NCBI GenBank assembly: GCA_010909165.1 | Contig: MU008163.1 | Coordinates: 1,054,001-1,118,000, forward strand | DNA length: 64,000 nt | Direction: 5' to 3' | Source: Anthoceros angustus | Taxonomy: Eukaryota > Streptophyta > Anthocerotopsida > Anthocerotales > Anthocerotaceae | In this document: piece by piece, positions 42,999 to 55,423 of the stretch | Numbering within the stretch: position 1 is the first letter of the stretch | Layout of the letters: each line of letters starts with the position of its first letter | Made by a program: the position numbers and the translations under genes | Notes under the pieces: generated by a model | Database searches by the model: none | Told to the model about the DNA's origin: nothing | The model's input: only the letters and a program-made list of their open reading frames with translations

Positions 42999-45900
42999 TG
43001 TGGCGGGACTTTTGCTGATGGCCAGCCGGGCGCGCACAATCCCGTGTCGTTGTAGGAAGAAGTCCGTTCCCAAAGGAATGATAGGCCGTTTACGCGTTTG
43101 GTGATTCTTCTGACCTTAGCGCTCGTTCGGTCTCGGCACACACACATACTCCTAACTACTCACAGCGTTCACGTGGGTATGGCCAAGCGTTTGGACCCGT
43201 TCGCGTCCGTATCGTTCACATACATCCTCACGCATCGATCCTTTCCTCTCTCCTCTCACGCTACACTCTTGATCTTAGAAAAAAGAGTTCTGTGATCGGA
43301 CCTCCTCGTCGTTCGGGCCTCCGTCCGGGCTCTACCACCCTCCGTTCCTCCGGCTCACGCGCGTTCGATCAGTTCGTGTCGGACCGCGGCTCGGACGAGC
43401 ACGGATCACGGTCACCCTTCCACACACACCACAACGCGTTAAGTCCGTCACGGGACCTTGATCAATCTCCCGGGTGCACCTTTCGGTGACTCGGGACTCA
43501 CGTTAGCAAGAAGACTCACAAAGGTGCAGAACGCGGCATCAACACCAAGAGAAAGATGCTTTACTAGGCGACCTCGGCCCTCTTATCTGCGCCCAAGGTG
43601 GCGTCTTTATTACCCCTATTACGAGGCTCGGTATACCCTAATCGACGCCTACCATTCCCCCTATCTCCTTCGCCGGTGGGAAGGTCCAGGCCCTCGGAAT
43701 GGGTGGTCAATCCCCGTCAGCGGTTGTGGTGCACCCAATCGGATGATCCGTGGCGGGCCCCTCTCTCCCGGAATCACTGTCGGGTTGGGCTCGGTGATCG
43801 ACAACGCCCGTTACCGGCGTCATCCTCCCACGGCCTCACAGGTCCTTCGTGGTGGGGCCACCCTATCGGCTCCCCTAAGCGTAAGTCGAAGGGGCTCCTC
43901 CTTCACGCCGGTCCTCGGGGTCTCGACTCACGAACCCGAGTCAAACTTCACAGGTCGAGTCGGCTTGTCTCAGGTCCGGACCTCGGTCGGTTATGTCCGG
44001 ACAGGTCCGGACCCGGTCGGACTTGAGTCGGACTTGTCAGTCCGGACTTGTCGGACTTATTCGTCCGGACTTGTCCGGCCTCCCGGGTCGGACAAAGTCC
44101 CTCACGCCCCCGGGTTTCCTCCCTCACGGGACTCCTCGTGGCTCTCCCTCGAAGTCCTCCGGTTCCCGATCGCCGGGTGACTCCGTTGGCCCCTCCTTCC
44201 ATGGTGAGGTGCTGACCCTCATCGCATCGCCCTCTCGTTCTCCTCGGTTGCTCCTCTCGCGCTCCGTCATCTCCAAGCAGGCCACTAGGGTCCTGTCTTG
44301 TCCCGTGGCCTTCATCTCCTTGAGCCTTCCGGTCCGTCCGTCTGCGGACGAGGCTTCTCGCCTTGGGAGCTCGGCGTGGTAATAGGCAAAGTCTGATCGA
44401 CTTGTTGAATTGCCTCTTCCACGTGTGCGGAGCACCGATACTCCCTCGCCATAAGTGTTGGGCGTCTGCTTGTTGGGCCACTCTCTGCCGGTTGTGGTGG
44501 GCGTGTATCACGTGAGGCTACAAGGCGGCCTCGGTCACCTCTGCCTAGCTCCACTTGCTCCTCGTCGTTTCCATCGCCGACTTACCGCCATAGCGGCGTT
44601 CCCTTCCGCCTTTCTCGGTGGACCGGTGACTTCTTTTACGCTTCCGGTGCTCGCGCTCCCGTTCATTCGGCCTTTAGCTGACTCCCTCTCCGGCGGTCGG
44701 ATACCTCCGTCCAGGCTCGGGACTTCCTCCGGCTCCTTACGGCAGCGTCCAACTCCTTGGATAGTCGCGATTTTCCTCCGTCTTGACGGGCCGGGCTTCT
44801 GTTTGTCTTGGATTCTCGTTGAGAATCACTGCTTTCTCAAGCGCATCTTGGGTTGTAGCTCGGCGTGTCCTTCTTGCCTCCTCTACCTCCTGCATTTGTA
44901 CTCGGAGATCCTCTATCTCCCAGTCTTGGCCTTCCCTGCTCCATAGCCTTTGTCACGGCCAGTAGCCTCATTTGCTTGACTCTCTCCACGGTTCGATCAC
45001 GTCATGGTGATCCGGTCGCTCTTCTTGCCAGGCTCCTTCGCCGCCTTTACAGGCCTCGCCCACTTGGCTCTGGCCGGGCCGCCTCCGGTCGAGCTCTCTC
45101 TTGTGCGGGCCTCTTCCGCCTCTGCTGCGCTTCCCTCTTCCGCAAGGTCCTCCGCCGCTTGGGCCTCCAGGCTTGCTTGCTGGTGAAGAACCTTAACCAG
45201 TCTGGCGCCCGGGCCTCGCTCCGCCATTTCCCTTCCTCGATCCGAGGGACTCCGCCTTTCCTTTGCCCTCGGCCGCCTTCACTTGCTCTTGGGTTCCACC
45301 ATCCTCCTCGGGTGGCCTCCACTTCACAGGTCTTCTCTGTACACGAGACCCCAAAGCATTCCGTCCATGTAGCGGAGACTCGCCGTGTTTCTTCCACGGC
45401 CGTGAGGCCCCACAAAGTCCGTGGGAGCCGGCATTTCTCGGTCCGCCAAGGACCTCCATACCGATCAGTAAGTCGGTGGGTTCTCGGACCTAATCGGGAC
45501 CCTCGGGTCACAGTGGTGAGTCAGTCTCACCCTCTTTGGCCCTCTTGGCCTCTAACTCCTTTGTGCCCTCTTTCTCACAGGGCTCGGAGGAGGTGAGGGG
45601 TCAGGAGCAAGCTCTTTTGCCCCTTCACTGCCGGGGCAGGACCCGGCGTGGGGGTGCGCGGTGACCTCCACTCCTTGGGCCACGTCCTTTTCGCCCTCCT
45701 TACGCCTCTTGACCTCTTGCCACTCAGGTGGCGGGGTAAGTCTGCACCAGTCTTTGCGTTGGTAAGCGGCACCGTCTTCGCCTCTTGACTCCCGGAGTTC
45801 GTCGGGGCTCGGCAGTCGTGGTTGTTGGTTTTGTTGCAGCCGGTGCGGGGCCCAACCCTCGGCATCGGCTCCCTCACTCTTGCTGCTCGGAGGGCACCAA

Positions 45901-47270
45901 AAGGAGGGGAATCGCCTCCCAAACTTCCACAGGTGGTGAGGGGTTCGCTCAGGGCGTGAGTCAGGAATCCTCGATCGTCCTCCTCCCGAGTCGCTTGGTC
46001 TTGAAGGGCGACCCCCACCTCAGGCCCTTGCACGCTCTCGGGGCCTCCTTCCGGGCGCCGCTCAAGCTCTCCCTCCTTGAGGGCTCGAAATGTCCCCATA
46101 CATGAATCGGTATGGGGTCTGATGGCGAGGCTTCGCTCCTTAGCTTCGTGCCTCTGGCAGGCGAAGATAATCCTTCCCCGTCGCTCTCTTCCCATTGGGC
46201 GCATGCGAGAATACCAGTTATCACCAAGGTGATCCACCTTGGTGGCGAGTTCAATGGACAATGATCCGGGCTACCCCTTACTCGTCCGGCGGATCGGATA
46301 TCAACCATCCGTTGGTTGTCCTGCGTTCGAGCCTCGGCGCGCGGTGGTGGCCCTATCTTCCCCTTGCCTTAAGGGGCTCGGCCACGCCCCTTCTTCCTCC
46401 TTGGCGGTTGTAGGCCATCCTCGGGACCTCAAGGTCCATCGCCTCGGGTCCTCCGGAGGTTCTTGGATCGGACCTCCTTGTTGATCGCCGGCATCTTCGG
46501 GCAAACTCCGGACTAGAGTAGCGTTGTCAAGGTCGAGACCATTTGGAACACGTCAGATGCCACTCTGCACCAATTCCCCCTGCTTCCTCCGGCCGGGCGA
46601 AGTCCGGATAGCGCGGGTCACAATGTTGCGCTCCACGGTCCATGGCTCCCAGACTCCGTCGGCTTTTGGGTGCCATTGCTTTCTCCTCCTCTTGTTCTGG
46701 CTGGCGTCGGCACGATGTTCCTCCTTCGCCGTTTGCTCCAACCAGGGCCGCTCTGGCGCCCAAAAGCGCGAGCCGGATTGCGGGCGCGAGGCTGAATGCG
46801 GAGGCTGCGCGGAAAATGACCTCCCTCCTTGGCGCTTGTGGAAAGCTTCTGGGCGGGGCGCCTCGTTGTCCGTAGCGCGAGGGCATGGCTTACTCGACCC
46901 TCGCCCGCTTACTGCGGCCTTACGCCCGCGCCGCGTGAATACTGCCTGTCCTGGCAGGGTTACGGCCTCTGCATGCCCGACCTCCACTCGGGGCCGTCCG
47001 TGGCGCCGCCTCGTCATCCTCACGCCTCGCTCCTAGGTTACTTTCACGGCGTACTTATCCTATTTTGACTGGGTGGGTTCGGACTTATCCGTTACTCGGC
47101 GTGGTCCGGAGCTTGCCATAGTGGTGCAGGGTCCGTTGTTCACTCAGTCCGGAGTATACTCGAGCCTCGTCCGGGCTACCCCAATTTATTCCTCCTTTTC
47201 CGCCTTATTTATCCTTCAATCCTAAAAGAAACCCTACTTATTTCTTAACTCCCGAAGTGCATAGCCCACA
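42999..47270 (-). repeat. 3' LTR (left copy)
   Basis: Runs from TGTGGCGGGACTTT to ATAGCCCACA, so it has TG...CA ends. It includes a cluster of GTCCGGAC/GTCGGACTT words (43975-44095) and minus-strand Lys/Glu/Ala-rich frames. Confidence 0.9.
43975..44095. repeat. GTCCGGACTT short repeats in the LTR
   Basis: About ten copies of GTCCGGAC or GTCGGACTT in 120 bp. A matching cluster lies at 53890-54035 in the other LTR. The self-complementary core TCCGGA suggests a regulatory or recombination-prone site; its function is unknown. Confidence 0.8.
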
Positions 47271-47282
47271 TACTCCCTTCTC
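47271..47282 (-). other. Polypurine tract
   Basis: On minus, GAGAAGGGAGTA directly precedes the TGTGGGCTATGC start of the 3' LTR, as expected for the plus-strand primer. Confidence 0.7.
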
Positions 47283-47304
47283 ATCATTGGCGTCTCCGCC
47301 AACA

Positions 47305-48100
47305 CTAAAACTTCTTCACCGCCACCCGTTTACCCGAGTGGGCAGCTCTCCATCTAGGCGCCGTGGTGGGCCGGACCGTTGTCATATACTTGCACCACTT
47401 GGTACGGACCCATCCATCTCGGTGAAGTTTGCACAAATGCATGTAACGACTATCATAAAGGAGGGCGGGTCCTTCCTTTACATACTCGATTCCATGATCG
47501 TGATCGTGCCAAATCTTTGGTTTTGCTGTTGCATCTTGGTGAGCTTCTTCCATCCTCATGTCTTTGCAAACCCCAAGAGTCGCTCGGTGGCTTTCCTCTT
47601 ACGGTCTCCTTCCATCATTACTCGAAAAGTGGGCACTTCAAACTCTCACGGCATTACGGAGAGTGTCGTAGGTCAAGTAAGGGTCCGTTGTGTGGTCACC
47701 TTCTCTGCTCGGGCATACAGTGCGGATGGCGGCTTGGTATCCGATCATGGGCGTAGTTCACGTGAGTTTATTCGATCCTGCGGATGAGCCCATTTGTCTT
47801 CTCTGTCATTGGCCCATTGGATTGTAGGGTGCCGTCTTGCGATGATTGATGCGAAATACTCCGTCATGGCGGCCACCACATCATTAAGGAAATGGGTTCC
47901 CCTATCACTTACCAAGCTGCGGCGGACATCCGTGCGGGTTATGATGTTGTCTGGAATTTGGCCACGGTATTTGCGAGTCCGTTCTTGTCGCCGCCTCTAC
48001 CCACAGTGCGATGGTCCGTTGCCACGGGATGTATCTCCTTGTGTGTGTCTTGTCGTGTGTATGGGTCCAACAAAGTCAATACCCCACTTTTGAAGGTGCC
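47305..48100 (-). pseudogene. Integrase region (Ty3/gypsy)
   Basis: Minus sequence at about 48046-48095 encodes QKWGIDFVGPIHTTR, the opening of the catalytic core with its first Asp. At 47305-47559 the C-terminal block reads HGIEYVKEGPALLYDSRYMH, the GPY/F-adjacent region that ends these polyproteins. Intervening blocks are scattered across frames. Confidence 0.8.
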
Positions 48101-48697
48101 GGTGCCAATATCGGTACTAGCGGCCCTGTGTCGGGGTTGGCTTCCGATCCGGGACAAGCATCACACTTCTTCCTGGTGGGTGTCCCCATACATTGTTGGC
48201 CCGATCCGCTTCAAAATCTTTTGGTGGTGACTGTCTTGCGTAGTGTCCCCCCAATCCTTCGCATTCCCTTGACGAGCTCCTGTCTGCGGTTGCAAGTACC
48301 TTCGTTCTACTCAGGCCCTAATTTGAACACACACCGTTGTACATTACGAAGGGTCGAGCATAGTGCACGAATGCCTCCCTCATCCCACAGTCGATTTTGA
48401 AGCTCCATTCCCAGTGCGCTCTATTCTTGGTCGGACGAGCGGCCCCTCCTTCCGCTTAAAATGCCCGGTTCGTAGCTTGGGGTTGGTCGGTGGGCTCCTC
48501 GGTTGTACTTTCTGCGGCAACCAATGTCTCATCCGGGGAGCATCTTCTTCGATCTCTCGCTGTTTTCAATCGTGACGAAATGCATTTTGGTCTTGCCTCC
48601 CTTGTCTTGTTTCCACTTGACGTGAACTCCTGCGGCAATATCCACCTTGCTATCCGTGACGGTCCGTCTTATTCACGGATGCTTGACGCAAAGTGGT

Positions 48698-48889
48698 CTA
48701 CATAGAACACAAACTCCGGTAGTAGGTAGTGTCGAATTTCTTGGACATATACCATACCCAGTGCTTGGCGCTTCTGTAGTTGTGTATTTTCGTTCGCGTG
48801 GGTGGTATCGTCGCGTAGTATACGGGATAATCCGCGCTTGTCGTCCTTCGGCTCGGCACTACTCCGATAGCGGACACATCTACATACAC
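48698..48889 (-). pseudogene. RNase H domain (Ty3/gypsy)
   Basis: The minus frame begins YVDVSAIGVVPSRR and continues DYPVYYATIPPTRTK and KKFDTTYYRS, matching the start of the gypsy RNase H: the catalytic Asp in VDxSxxxxG, then the PVxYxSR and KKFRHYL blocks. Small deletions have altered several conserved residues. Confidence 0.8.
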
Positions 48890-49301
48890 ATGAAATTTCT
48901 GCTCGATCCGGTCCTCTTAGAACCGTGCGCTTACCAAGGTGTTACATAAATCCGAAGGCCTCCTCTCGCTCCGTGACCCGGGTCCAAACCTCCTCCCATG
49001 AAGTTACATCAACTTAGCGCCCTCTTGCAAAGTCCTTAATAAACCGTAGTATCCCACCATTCCGAAACCTCTCGGCTCCTTTAGGTTCGTGGTGGAGGCG
49101 GATGACCGGACCTTGTCTGGTCCACCTCGATTCCAGCAGGCACGATGTCAAAGATTCCCTCCGTCATTCCAAAGTAGCATTTCTCGGTGTAGGCTCAATT
49201 GAGTCTCCGGCGCTCAAGCACCTTCTTAGATGCCCAAGGTGTTTGTCCTGCTCCCCATGCACACAAAATCATCCGGAATATCTCCATGAAGTCCCTCGAA
49301 G

Positions 49302-49727
49302 TCACGGAAGGCGTTGGTCACCATGCATGAGCGACCACAGGCGCTCGGTCATCCCAAAGGCACTTCTCTTGTAGGCAAGCGTACCCCACTCCGTAGTGAA
49401 GGTCGTCTTGTCCCGGTCAAACTCCCTTAGGTGCAATTGGTTATATCCGGAGTAGCCATCCGGAAGGAGTAAGTAGTCCGTCCGACCACCTTGTCCAAAA
49501 TGTATCTGAATGGCATGGCCGGAAGTGGTCCTTCTCCGTTCGGCGTTGAGCTTCCTCAATCTTGGCATACCGAATCTTTGTTTCTTGGGAACCACCACAA
49601 TCGGTAGCGACCCACTCGGTTGTGATGGGGAAAATGATGTCTGCCTCCGGTACTTATCAAGGACCTCCTTCACCTTGATCGAATACTTGGGGTTGAGCTT
49701 GTATTGTCGGATTGGTGGCACGCTCAC
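49302..49727 (-). pseudogene. Reverse transcriptase (Ty3/gypsy), 141-residue fragment
   Basis: Contains, in order, PPIRQYKLNPKYSIKVKEVL, PIVVVPKKQRFGMPRLRKLN, PDGYSGYNQLHL and RDKTTFTTEWGTLAYKRSAF, the hallmark blocks from the fingers to the palm of gypsy reverse transcriptases. The YSGYNQ block follows the first catalytic Asp. The YxDD block downstream is not visible in frame. Confidence 0.9.
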
Positions 49728-50111
49728 GGCTTCAAATCGATCTTATGCTCTCCACTTCTTGAATGCCCTTCATGTCCGTGACCTTGAGGCGAACACCTCA
49801 TAAAACTCCCCAGTGCTTTAGTCCTTCCTTGGTCCGGAGGCATGCCTTTCTTAAACTTCTTGCTGGCGGACCTCCACTTCTTCCACGTCCGGGTTCACCG
49901 TCTCCCGTTCGTCTTGCCTCATTGCGTCCAAACCCCTCGTCCTCCTCTGGGATCGTCCTCTCGCATCCCCATTCTCGAAGAGCTCGTCGGAGGTGAATCG
50001 TGTTACTCCGATGTCGCTTTTCCTTGGTCCGACTCTTGTTGTCTCCCCTTGTCTTTGGTCACCTCCTCTTCACTTCCTTCCTCCGGCCCGTTGTGGCGTT
50101 TACTAAAACAA

Positions 50112-50690
50112 TCAATCACTTCCACCAAAGGCATCCCGGTAGTCCATCTCCTCCTCGGACCCGGCGGATCTTGGCGAAAGTCGCCTCCTCGGAACTATCT
50201 TGTTCGTCGCCCGGTGGAGTCCTCCGAGGTATACCCTTGTAGTGCTCACGGTTTCCCACAATAGGTGTCCTTGCTCCGGTGATAGCAACCCTCCCTTCTC
50301 GCACCTTAGGGTCCCGTCCACGAAGTGAATCTCCTTCCTTCCAAAGTGTAGCTTGCAGGCCAACCCACCATGGCAACACCTCATACCCTAATGGTCCGGC
50401 GGTTTGATCACAACAAAATCCGGTTTGTAGGGTGCCGGCTATGGTGGCCAAGACTCGGTTAACTCCCGCGGATCTCTTCTTGACATATACGCCATTCTCG
50501 AGTCTTCGTTGAGGTTGAAGGATGTGAAGCCCAATTTTCGTGCCGGTGATGAGGTTGACTCGGACCCGTGTCCAGCGGTACATCCTTGATGATACATCCA
50601 ATCTCCACTTGTACCACTGGCGGTCGTATGGGACACCACCCTCACTTCCAGTGCTACCCTTCACGGCTTTGGTGCTCACCGGTGGGTTTC
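50112..50690 (-). pseudogene. Protease end and linker to reverse transcriptase
   Basis: A 187-residue minus frame contains LPWWVGLQATL and, in the next frame, HFGRKEIHFVDGTLRCEKG, matching the segment after the retropepsin domain of plant gypsy polyproteins. The catalytic DSGA motif could not be located with confidence. Confidence 0.55.
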
Positions 50691-50789
50691 CCTAACGGCC
50701 AGCGGACCTCTTGTATTTGGGTTATCCCTCGGGTGTCGAAAGGACACAAGGTCTGGCGATTCATCATCGGTCGCCACATTAAAGGCGAG

Positions 50790-52700
50790 GCTTCTACCCC
50801 AATCGAGGATCCTGCTGCTGCGTCCTCATCCTCTCCCGGTCACGTGTTACGGTATTCTCCGGATGCTTGCGCATCTCCTGCAACATCTCGGTCACCTCCG
50901 GACTACGTCCGTGGAAGCTAACGTCGCCGTCGAGGCACCGTTCCTTCTCCACTGTCTGCGGAGAACTTCCTTGGGTAATCCCTCCGTGAGCTGCCGTCCA
51001 GCCCTCCTTCATCGGTCGGATCCTCTGCTGGTATTTGGTTTGATTGCCTTCCTCGGCGTCCGTGGCGCTTCCTCCGATCTTGTTCTTCTTCCTTCTCGCT
51101 CCTTCCTTGACTACAGTAGACACCTCAAGATTTCCATGACTCCTTCCTTCGACACCCCCGTACCTTCTTGTTCTTTTCCATCTCGCGTACCTCACAGGAA
51201 TCTCTTCCTCCGCCAGAGCATCTTGACTTGCCGTCCTGCCGGTCTTAGGAGGTGGCGTTGGTGGTCGGGGTTCTCCGCTTGGTGTGGCATATGCGTCCTT
51301 GCGGGGTTGGGACATAGCGTCTTGCTGTCATATGCCCTTGCATCGCCCACTGTCGAAGTCCCCATTACCCTCGTTGAGTGCGGACACGCGTTGGAGTAAT
51401 GGATTCCGTTCCAACAGACCACGGCCGTCGGAGGATACGAAGGGCTCCCATGCGGTCTTTGCATCGGTGGGGCCCGTTGTATTGGACCTCCGGTTGGCGG
51501 ATACATGGTTTTGGGATATCGCGGCCCGGAGGGGCTTCACCACTGATAGGCCTCTTCCCATTGCTCCTCGGCCTCCTCCTCGTATTCGTAGTCCACTTGA
51601 TGCACCGGCCTTGAGGCGGTTGGACTTCGAATGGCGTGTTGGCACACGGCACACGTCGTTCGCCGTGTCGGTGTTTTCCGCGCTCGGTCCTTAACACAGT
51701 TTATCGCGGTCCTCTACTCTCTTTATCACTTTTCCAGTCCTCCCGGACTGCTACCTCCTTTGAGGGAGTCTGAGCTTCTCGGACGGTCTTGGTGTCACCA
51801 CCTCCTTCTTACCACTTCTTTTTTGGCGGGGCCTTCTTGCTCTTCTTCTTGGGGATACTCTTCCTCGCTAGAGACCTCCGTCTCTTCTTGGACTGCTCCT
51901 CCTCAGAGACACCTCGATTGGTCTTCCTCCTCCTCAAGACTCTTCCTCCTCGGAGTCGAACCCGTTTCTTCTTCTTCTTCTTGCCTCCTTGAGCGGTTCT
52001 TTATCCTCGATGTAGCGATTCCTCGTAGTTTTCGGCCGCTCGACCGCCTTGCCCGTCCTTCTCGGCCGGCGGGGCGTGCAGCCATGGGTTTGGCTAGACG
52101 CCGCGAACCACCGTCGCTTGCATCGTGGTATGGGTTGGATGCCGATCCCTCGGGGCATAGAACCGCTCGATGTCTGAGCCCGGCTTCTCCTTCTTCCCTC
52201 GATTTTCCAACTTTGATAATACATACCCCTCTGGTCGATCCCTCGAAACCGTTCTAAGAAGGCATTTTCAAAGCTTCAAGCGAGGGTGGGGCATTCTCCG
52301 GTGGTCGGTACTTTCTCCGATACCATTGAGCGGTTGTCCTCGGAGAACCCCTTGGAAAAATTTGGATGAGTGCGACTCCCTCTCCGTTGAAGTTGGCTTT
52401 GGACGAAGTCCTCCACAAAGGTCTCGCATCCGCTCCTTCTTCCCTCCGAATATGGAGTCGCTTGTTTGGTCGGTAGGGGCCATGGCTGCGCCATCGATGG
52501 GTTAGGCGTGGGCATCCTACCTTCTTCCGTTGGCGTCCCTGTACCCGTACTCGTCTTGGTCCGACAATTCGACCACGTTCTCCCTCCTCGATCGTGGTGC
52601 TCTCGTTGGGTTTGGCGTCTCTCCCTCTCCACGGCTCGGAGAGCGAGTGACCACGTCCGATCCTCTGACGGTTCACTCTTGACCGCTCGCCACGCATTCA
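50790..52700 (-). pseudogene. Gag region of the Ty3/gypsy element
   Basis: Minus frames give charged, basic sequence with gag-like blocks (52254-52697) and a long Arg/Glu-rich stretch (51900-52224). At 51381-51416 the translation CWNGIHYSNACP is a CCHC zinc knuckle that has lost its second Cys and one Gly. This agrees with nucleocapsid just before the protease. The frame is broken many times. Confidence 0.65.
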
Positions 52701-52750
52701 CTTACCTTCTCTTCCTAAGGGCGCACTGCGGCACCACGGCCGATTTCATT

Positions 52751-52762
52751 CCCGCAGCGCCA
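52751..52762 (-). other. Primer-binding site
   Basis: On minus, TGGCGCTGCGGG starts three bases downstream of the 5' LTR. The TGG start matches a tRNA CCA end, and TGGCGC-type sites are common in plant gypsy elements. Confidence 0.7.
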
Positions 52763-53424
52763 AAATGTGGCGGGACTTTGATGGCGGTGGCGCGCACAAT
52801 CCGTGTCGTTGTAGGAAGAAGTCCGTTCCCAAAGGGAATGATAGGCCCGTTTACGCGTTTGGTGATTCTTACCGTCCTTAGCGCTCGTTCGGTCTCAACA
52901 CACATACTCTAACTACTCTGGCGTTCACCGTCAGGCCGGCCAAGCGTTTGAGACCCGTTCGCGTCCGTATCGTTCACCATCCTCACGCATCGATCCTTTC
53001 CTCTCTCCCTCACGCTACACTCTTGTCTTAGAAAAAGCGGGTTCTGTGATCCGGACCTCCTCGTCGTTCGGGCCTCTCGTCCGGGCTCTACACACCCTCC
53101 GGAGTTCCTCCGGCTCACGCGTTCCGGTCGGTGTCGGACGCGGCTCGGGGCACCGCGGATCACGGTCACCCTTCCTGCACACACCACAGCGTTAAGTCGT
53201 CACGGGACCTTGATCAATCTCCCGTGCACCTTTCGTGACTCGGGACTCACGTTAGCAAGAAGACTCACAAAGGTGCAGAGCAGCATCAACACCAGAGAAA
53301 GATGCTTTACTAGGCCTCGGCCCTCTTATCTGCGCCCAAGGTGGCGTCTTTATTACCCCTACGGGCGATAGCTCGGTATACCTAATCGACGCCTACCCCT
53401 ATCCCCTATCTCCTTCTTGTTGTG

Positions 53425-53785
53425 GTGGGAAGGTCCTGCCTCGGAATGGGTGGTCAATCCCCGTCAGCGGTTGTGGTGCACCAATCGGATGATCCGTAGG
53501 CGGGCCCCTCTCTCCGGAATCACATCGGGTTGGGCTCTGGCGGTCGACAGCCGTTACCACGCATCCTCCCCAGCCTCCCACAGGTCCTTCGCCATTGTGG
53601 GGAAGGTCCAGGCCCGCCTCGGAATGGGTGGTCCAATCCCGTCACAGCGGTTGTGGTGCACCCAATCGGATGATCCGTGAGGCGGGCCCCTCCTCTCCCG
53701 GAATCACAGTCGGGTTGGGCTCGTGATCGGCGGTTACCACGGCGTCATCCTCCCTGGCCTCCCACAGGTCCTTCCGGTGGGGCCA
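53425..53785. repeat. Tandem duplication private to the right LTR
   Basis: Two units of about 180 bp, each running GCCTCGGAATGGGTGGT through GGCCTCCCACAGGTCCTTC. The left LTR has only one (43690-43850), so the duplication arose after insertion. Confidence 0.88.
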
Positions 53786-54526
53786 CCTATCGGCTCCCCT
53801 AAGCGTAAGTCGAAGGGGCTCCTCCTTCTCTGCCCGGTCCCGGTCCTGTCACTCCGACTCGAGAGTCGGCTTCACAGGTCCGGCCGGCTAGGTCGACCTT
53901 GTCTCAGGGGTCCGGACCTCGGGGTCGGTTGTCGGACTTGGTCCGGACTTACAGTCCGGACTTGAGGTCGGACTTATTGAGTCAGGTCGGACTTATTCAG
54001 GTCCGGACTTGAGTCCGGCCTCCCGGGACAAAGTCGGACTCACCGGGTTTCCTCCCTCACGGGACTCCTCAGTGGCTCTCCTCCAGGCTGTTCCCGATCG
54101 GGTGGCTCCGTTGGCCCCTCCTTCCATGGTGAGGTGCGGGTGCTTACCTCGCATCCGCGCTCCCTGGTTCCTCCTCCCGGTTGCTCCTCTCCGCGCTCCG
54201 TCATCTCCAAGCAGGGGCCACTAGGGTCCTGTCATCCCGTGGCCTTCATCTCCCAGGCCTTCCGAGTCCGTCGTGGGCGTGAAGGCTTCTCGCCAGGCTC
54301 GGTGGTAATAGGCAAAGTCAGATCGACTTGTTGGTGCCTCTTCCACGTGTGCGGGCACCGATACTCCCTCCGCCATAAGTGTTAGGGTGGCGTCTTTGCC
54401 CGGCTTGTTGGGCCACTCTCTGCCCGGTTGTGGTGGGGCCGTATCACGCGAGGCTACAAGGCGGCCTCGGTCACCTCCTGCAGTGCCTGTTGCTCCGCTC
54501 CGGCTCGTCGTTTCCTTTCCCGCCAC

Positions 54527-55423
54527 TTACCGCCATAGCGCGTTCCCTTCCGCCTTTCTCGGTGGACCGGCTTCTTTTACGCTTCCGGTGCTCGCTCCGT
54601 TCATTACGGCCTTTAGCTCCGCTCCTCTCCAGTGATCGGATACCTCCGTCCAGGCTCGGACTTCCTCCGGCTCATGGCACAGCGTCCAACTCCTTGGATA
54701 GTCGCCGATTTTCCTCCGTCTTGACGGGCGGACTCTTTTGTGCTCGAGTCGTGGATTCTCGTTGAGAATCACTGCTGCTCCGACGCATCTTGGGTTGTAG
54801 CTCCAGTGTCCTTCATCCTCCATCTGCTGCGCCTCCTCTACCTCCTGCGGTACTCGGAGATCCTCTATCTCCCGAGTCTTGGCCTCCACTCCATAGCGCC
54901 TTTGTCGCCTTGGGTCAACCTCATTTTCTGACTCTCCACCACGGTTCGATCCGTCTGTGATCCGGTCGCTCTTCGCTTGAGCTCGCCGCCGCCTTTACGG
55001 CCTCGCCCACTTGGCCCTCTGGCCGGGCCGCCTCCAGTCCGAGCTCTCTGCTTGTGCCGGGCCTCTTCCGCCTCTCTGCGCTTCCCCTCTTCTGCAAGGT
55101 CCTCCCGCTTGGCCTCTGAGCTTGCTTCAGGTGAAGAGAACTTAACCTTGATCTGCTGAACCGCGGGCCTCGCGCTCCGCCACCCGGCGTTTCCCTTCCT
55201 CGATCCGGCGAGGGACTCCGCCTTTCCTTTGCCCTCGGCCGCCTTCACTTGCTCTTGGGTTCCACCATCCTCCTCGGGTGGCCTCCACTTCAGGTCTTCT
55301 CATTTGCACGAGACCCCAAAGCATTCCGTCCATGGCGGTGGCAGGACTTCGCCGTGTTTCTTCCACGGCCGAGTGAGGCCCCACAAAGTCCGTAGTGGGA
55401 GCCGGCATTTCTCGATCCGCCAA
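54527..55423 (-). other. LTR-encoded Lys/Glu/Ala-rich helical frames
   Basis: Minus frames 54527-54889, 54865-55248 and 55142-55423 form a nearly continuous charged, low-hydrophobicity stretch (EAKREDLAEEGKRREAEEAR and TREIEDLRVPQEVEEAQQME). The left LTR has the equivalent (45047-45511 and 44997-45227). Such heptad-like sequence inside an LTR is unusual. It could be a decayed accessory ORF or a GC-rich composition effect. Confidence 0.35.

Noticed and set aside
43458-44180. 240-residue plus-strand frame in the left LTR
   Set aside because: It runs antisense to the retrotransposon through the GTCCGGAC repeats and is not kept in the right LTR.
51631-52257. 208-residue plus-strand frame rich in Ser/Leu/Phe
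   Set aside because: It is the antisense of the Glu/Arg-rich gag region; its composition is explained by complementarity.
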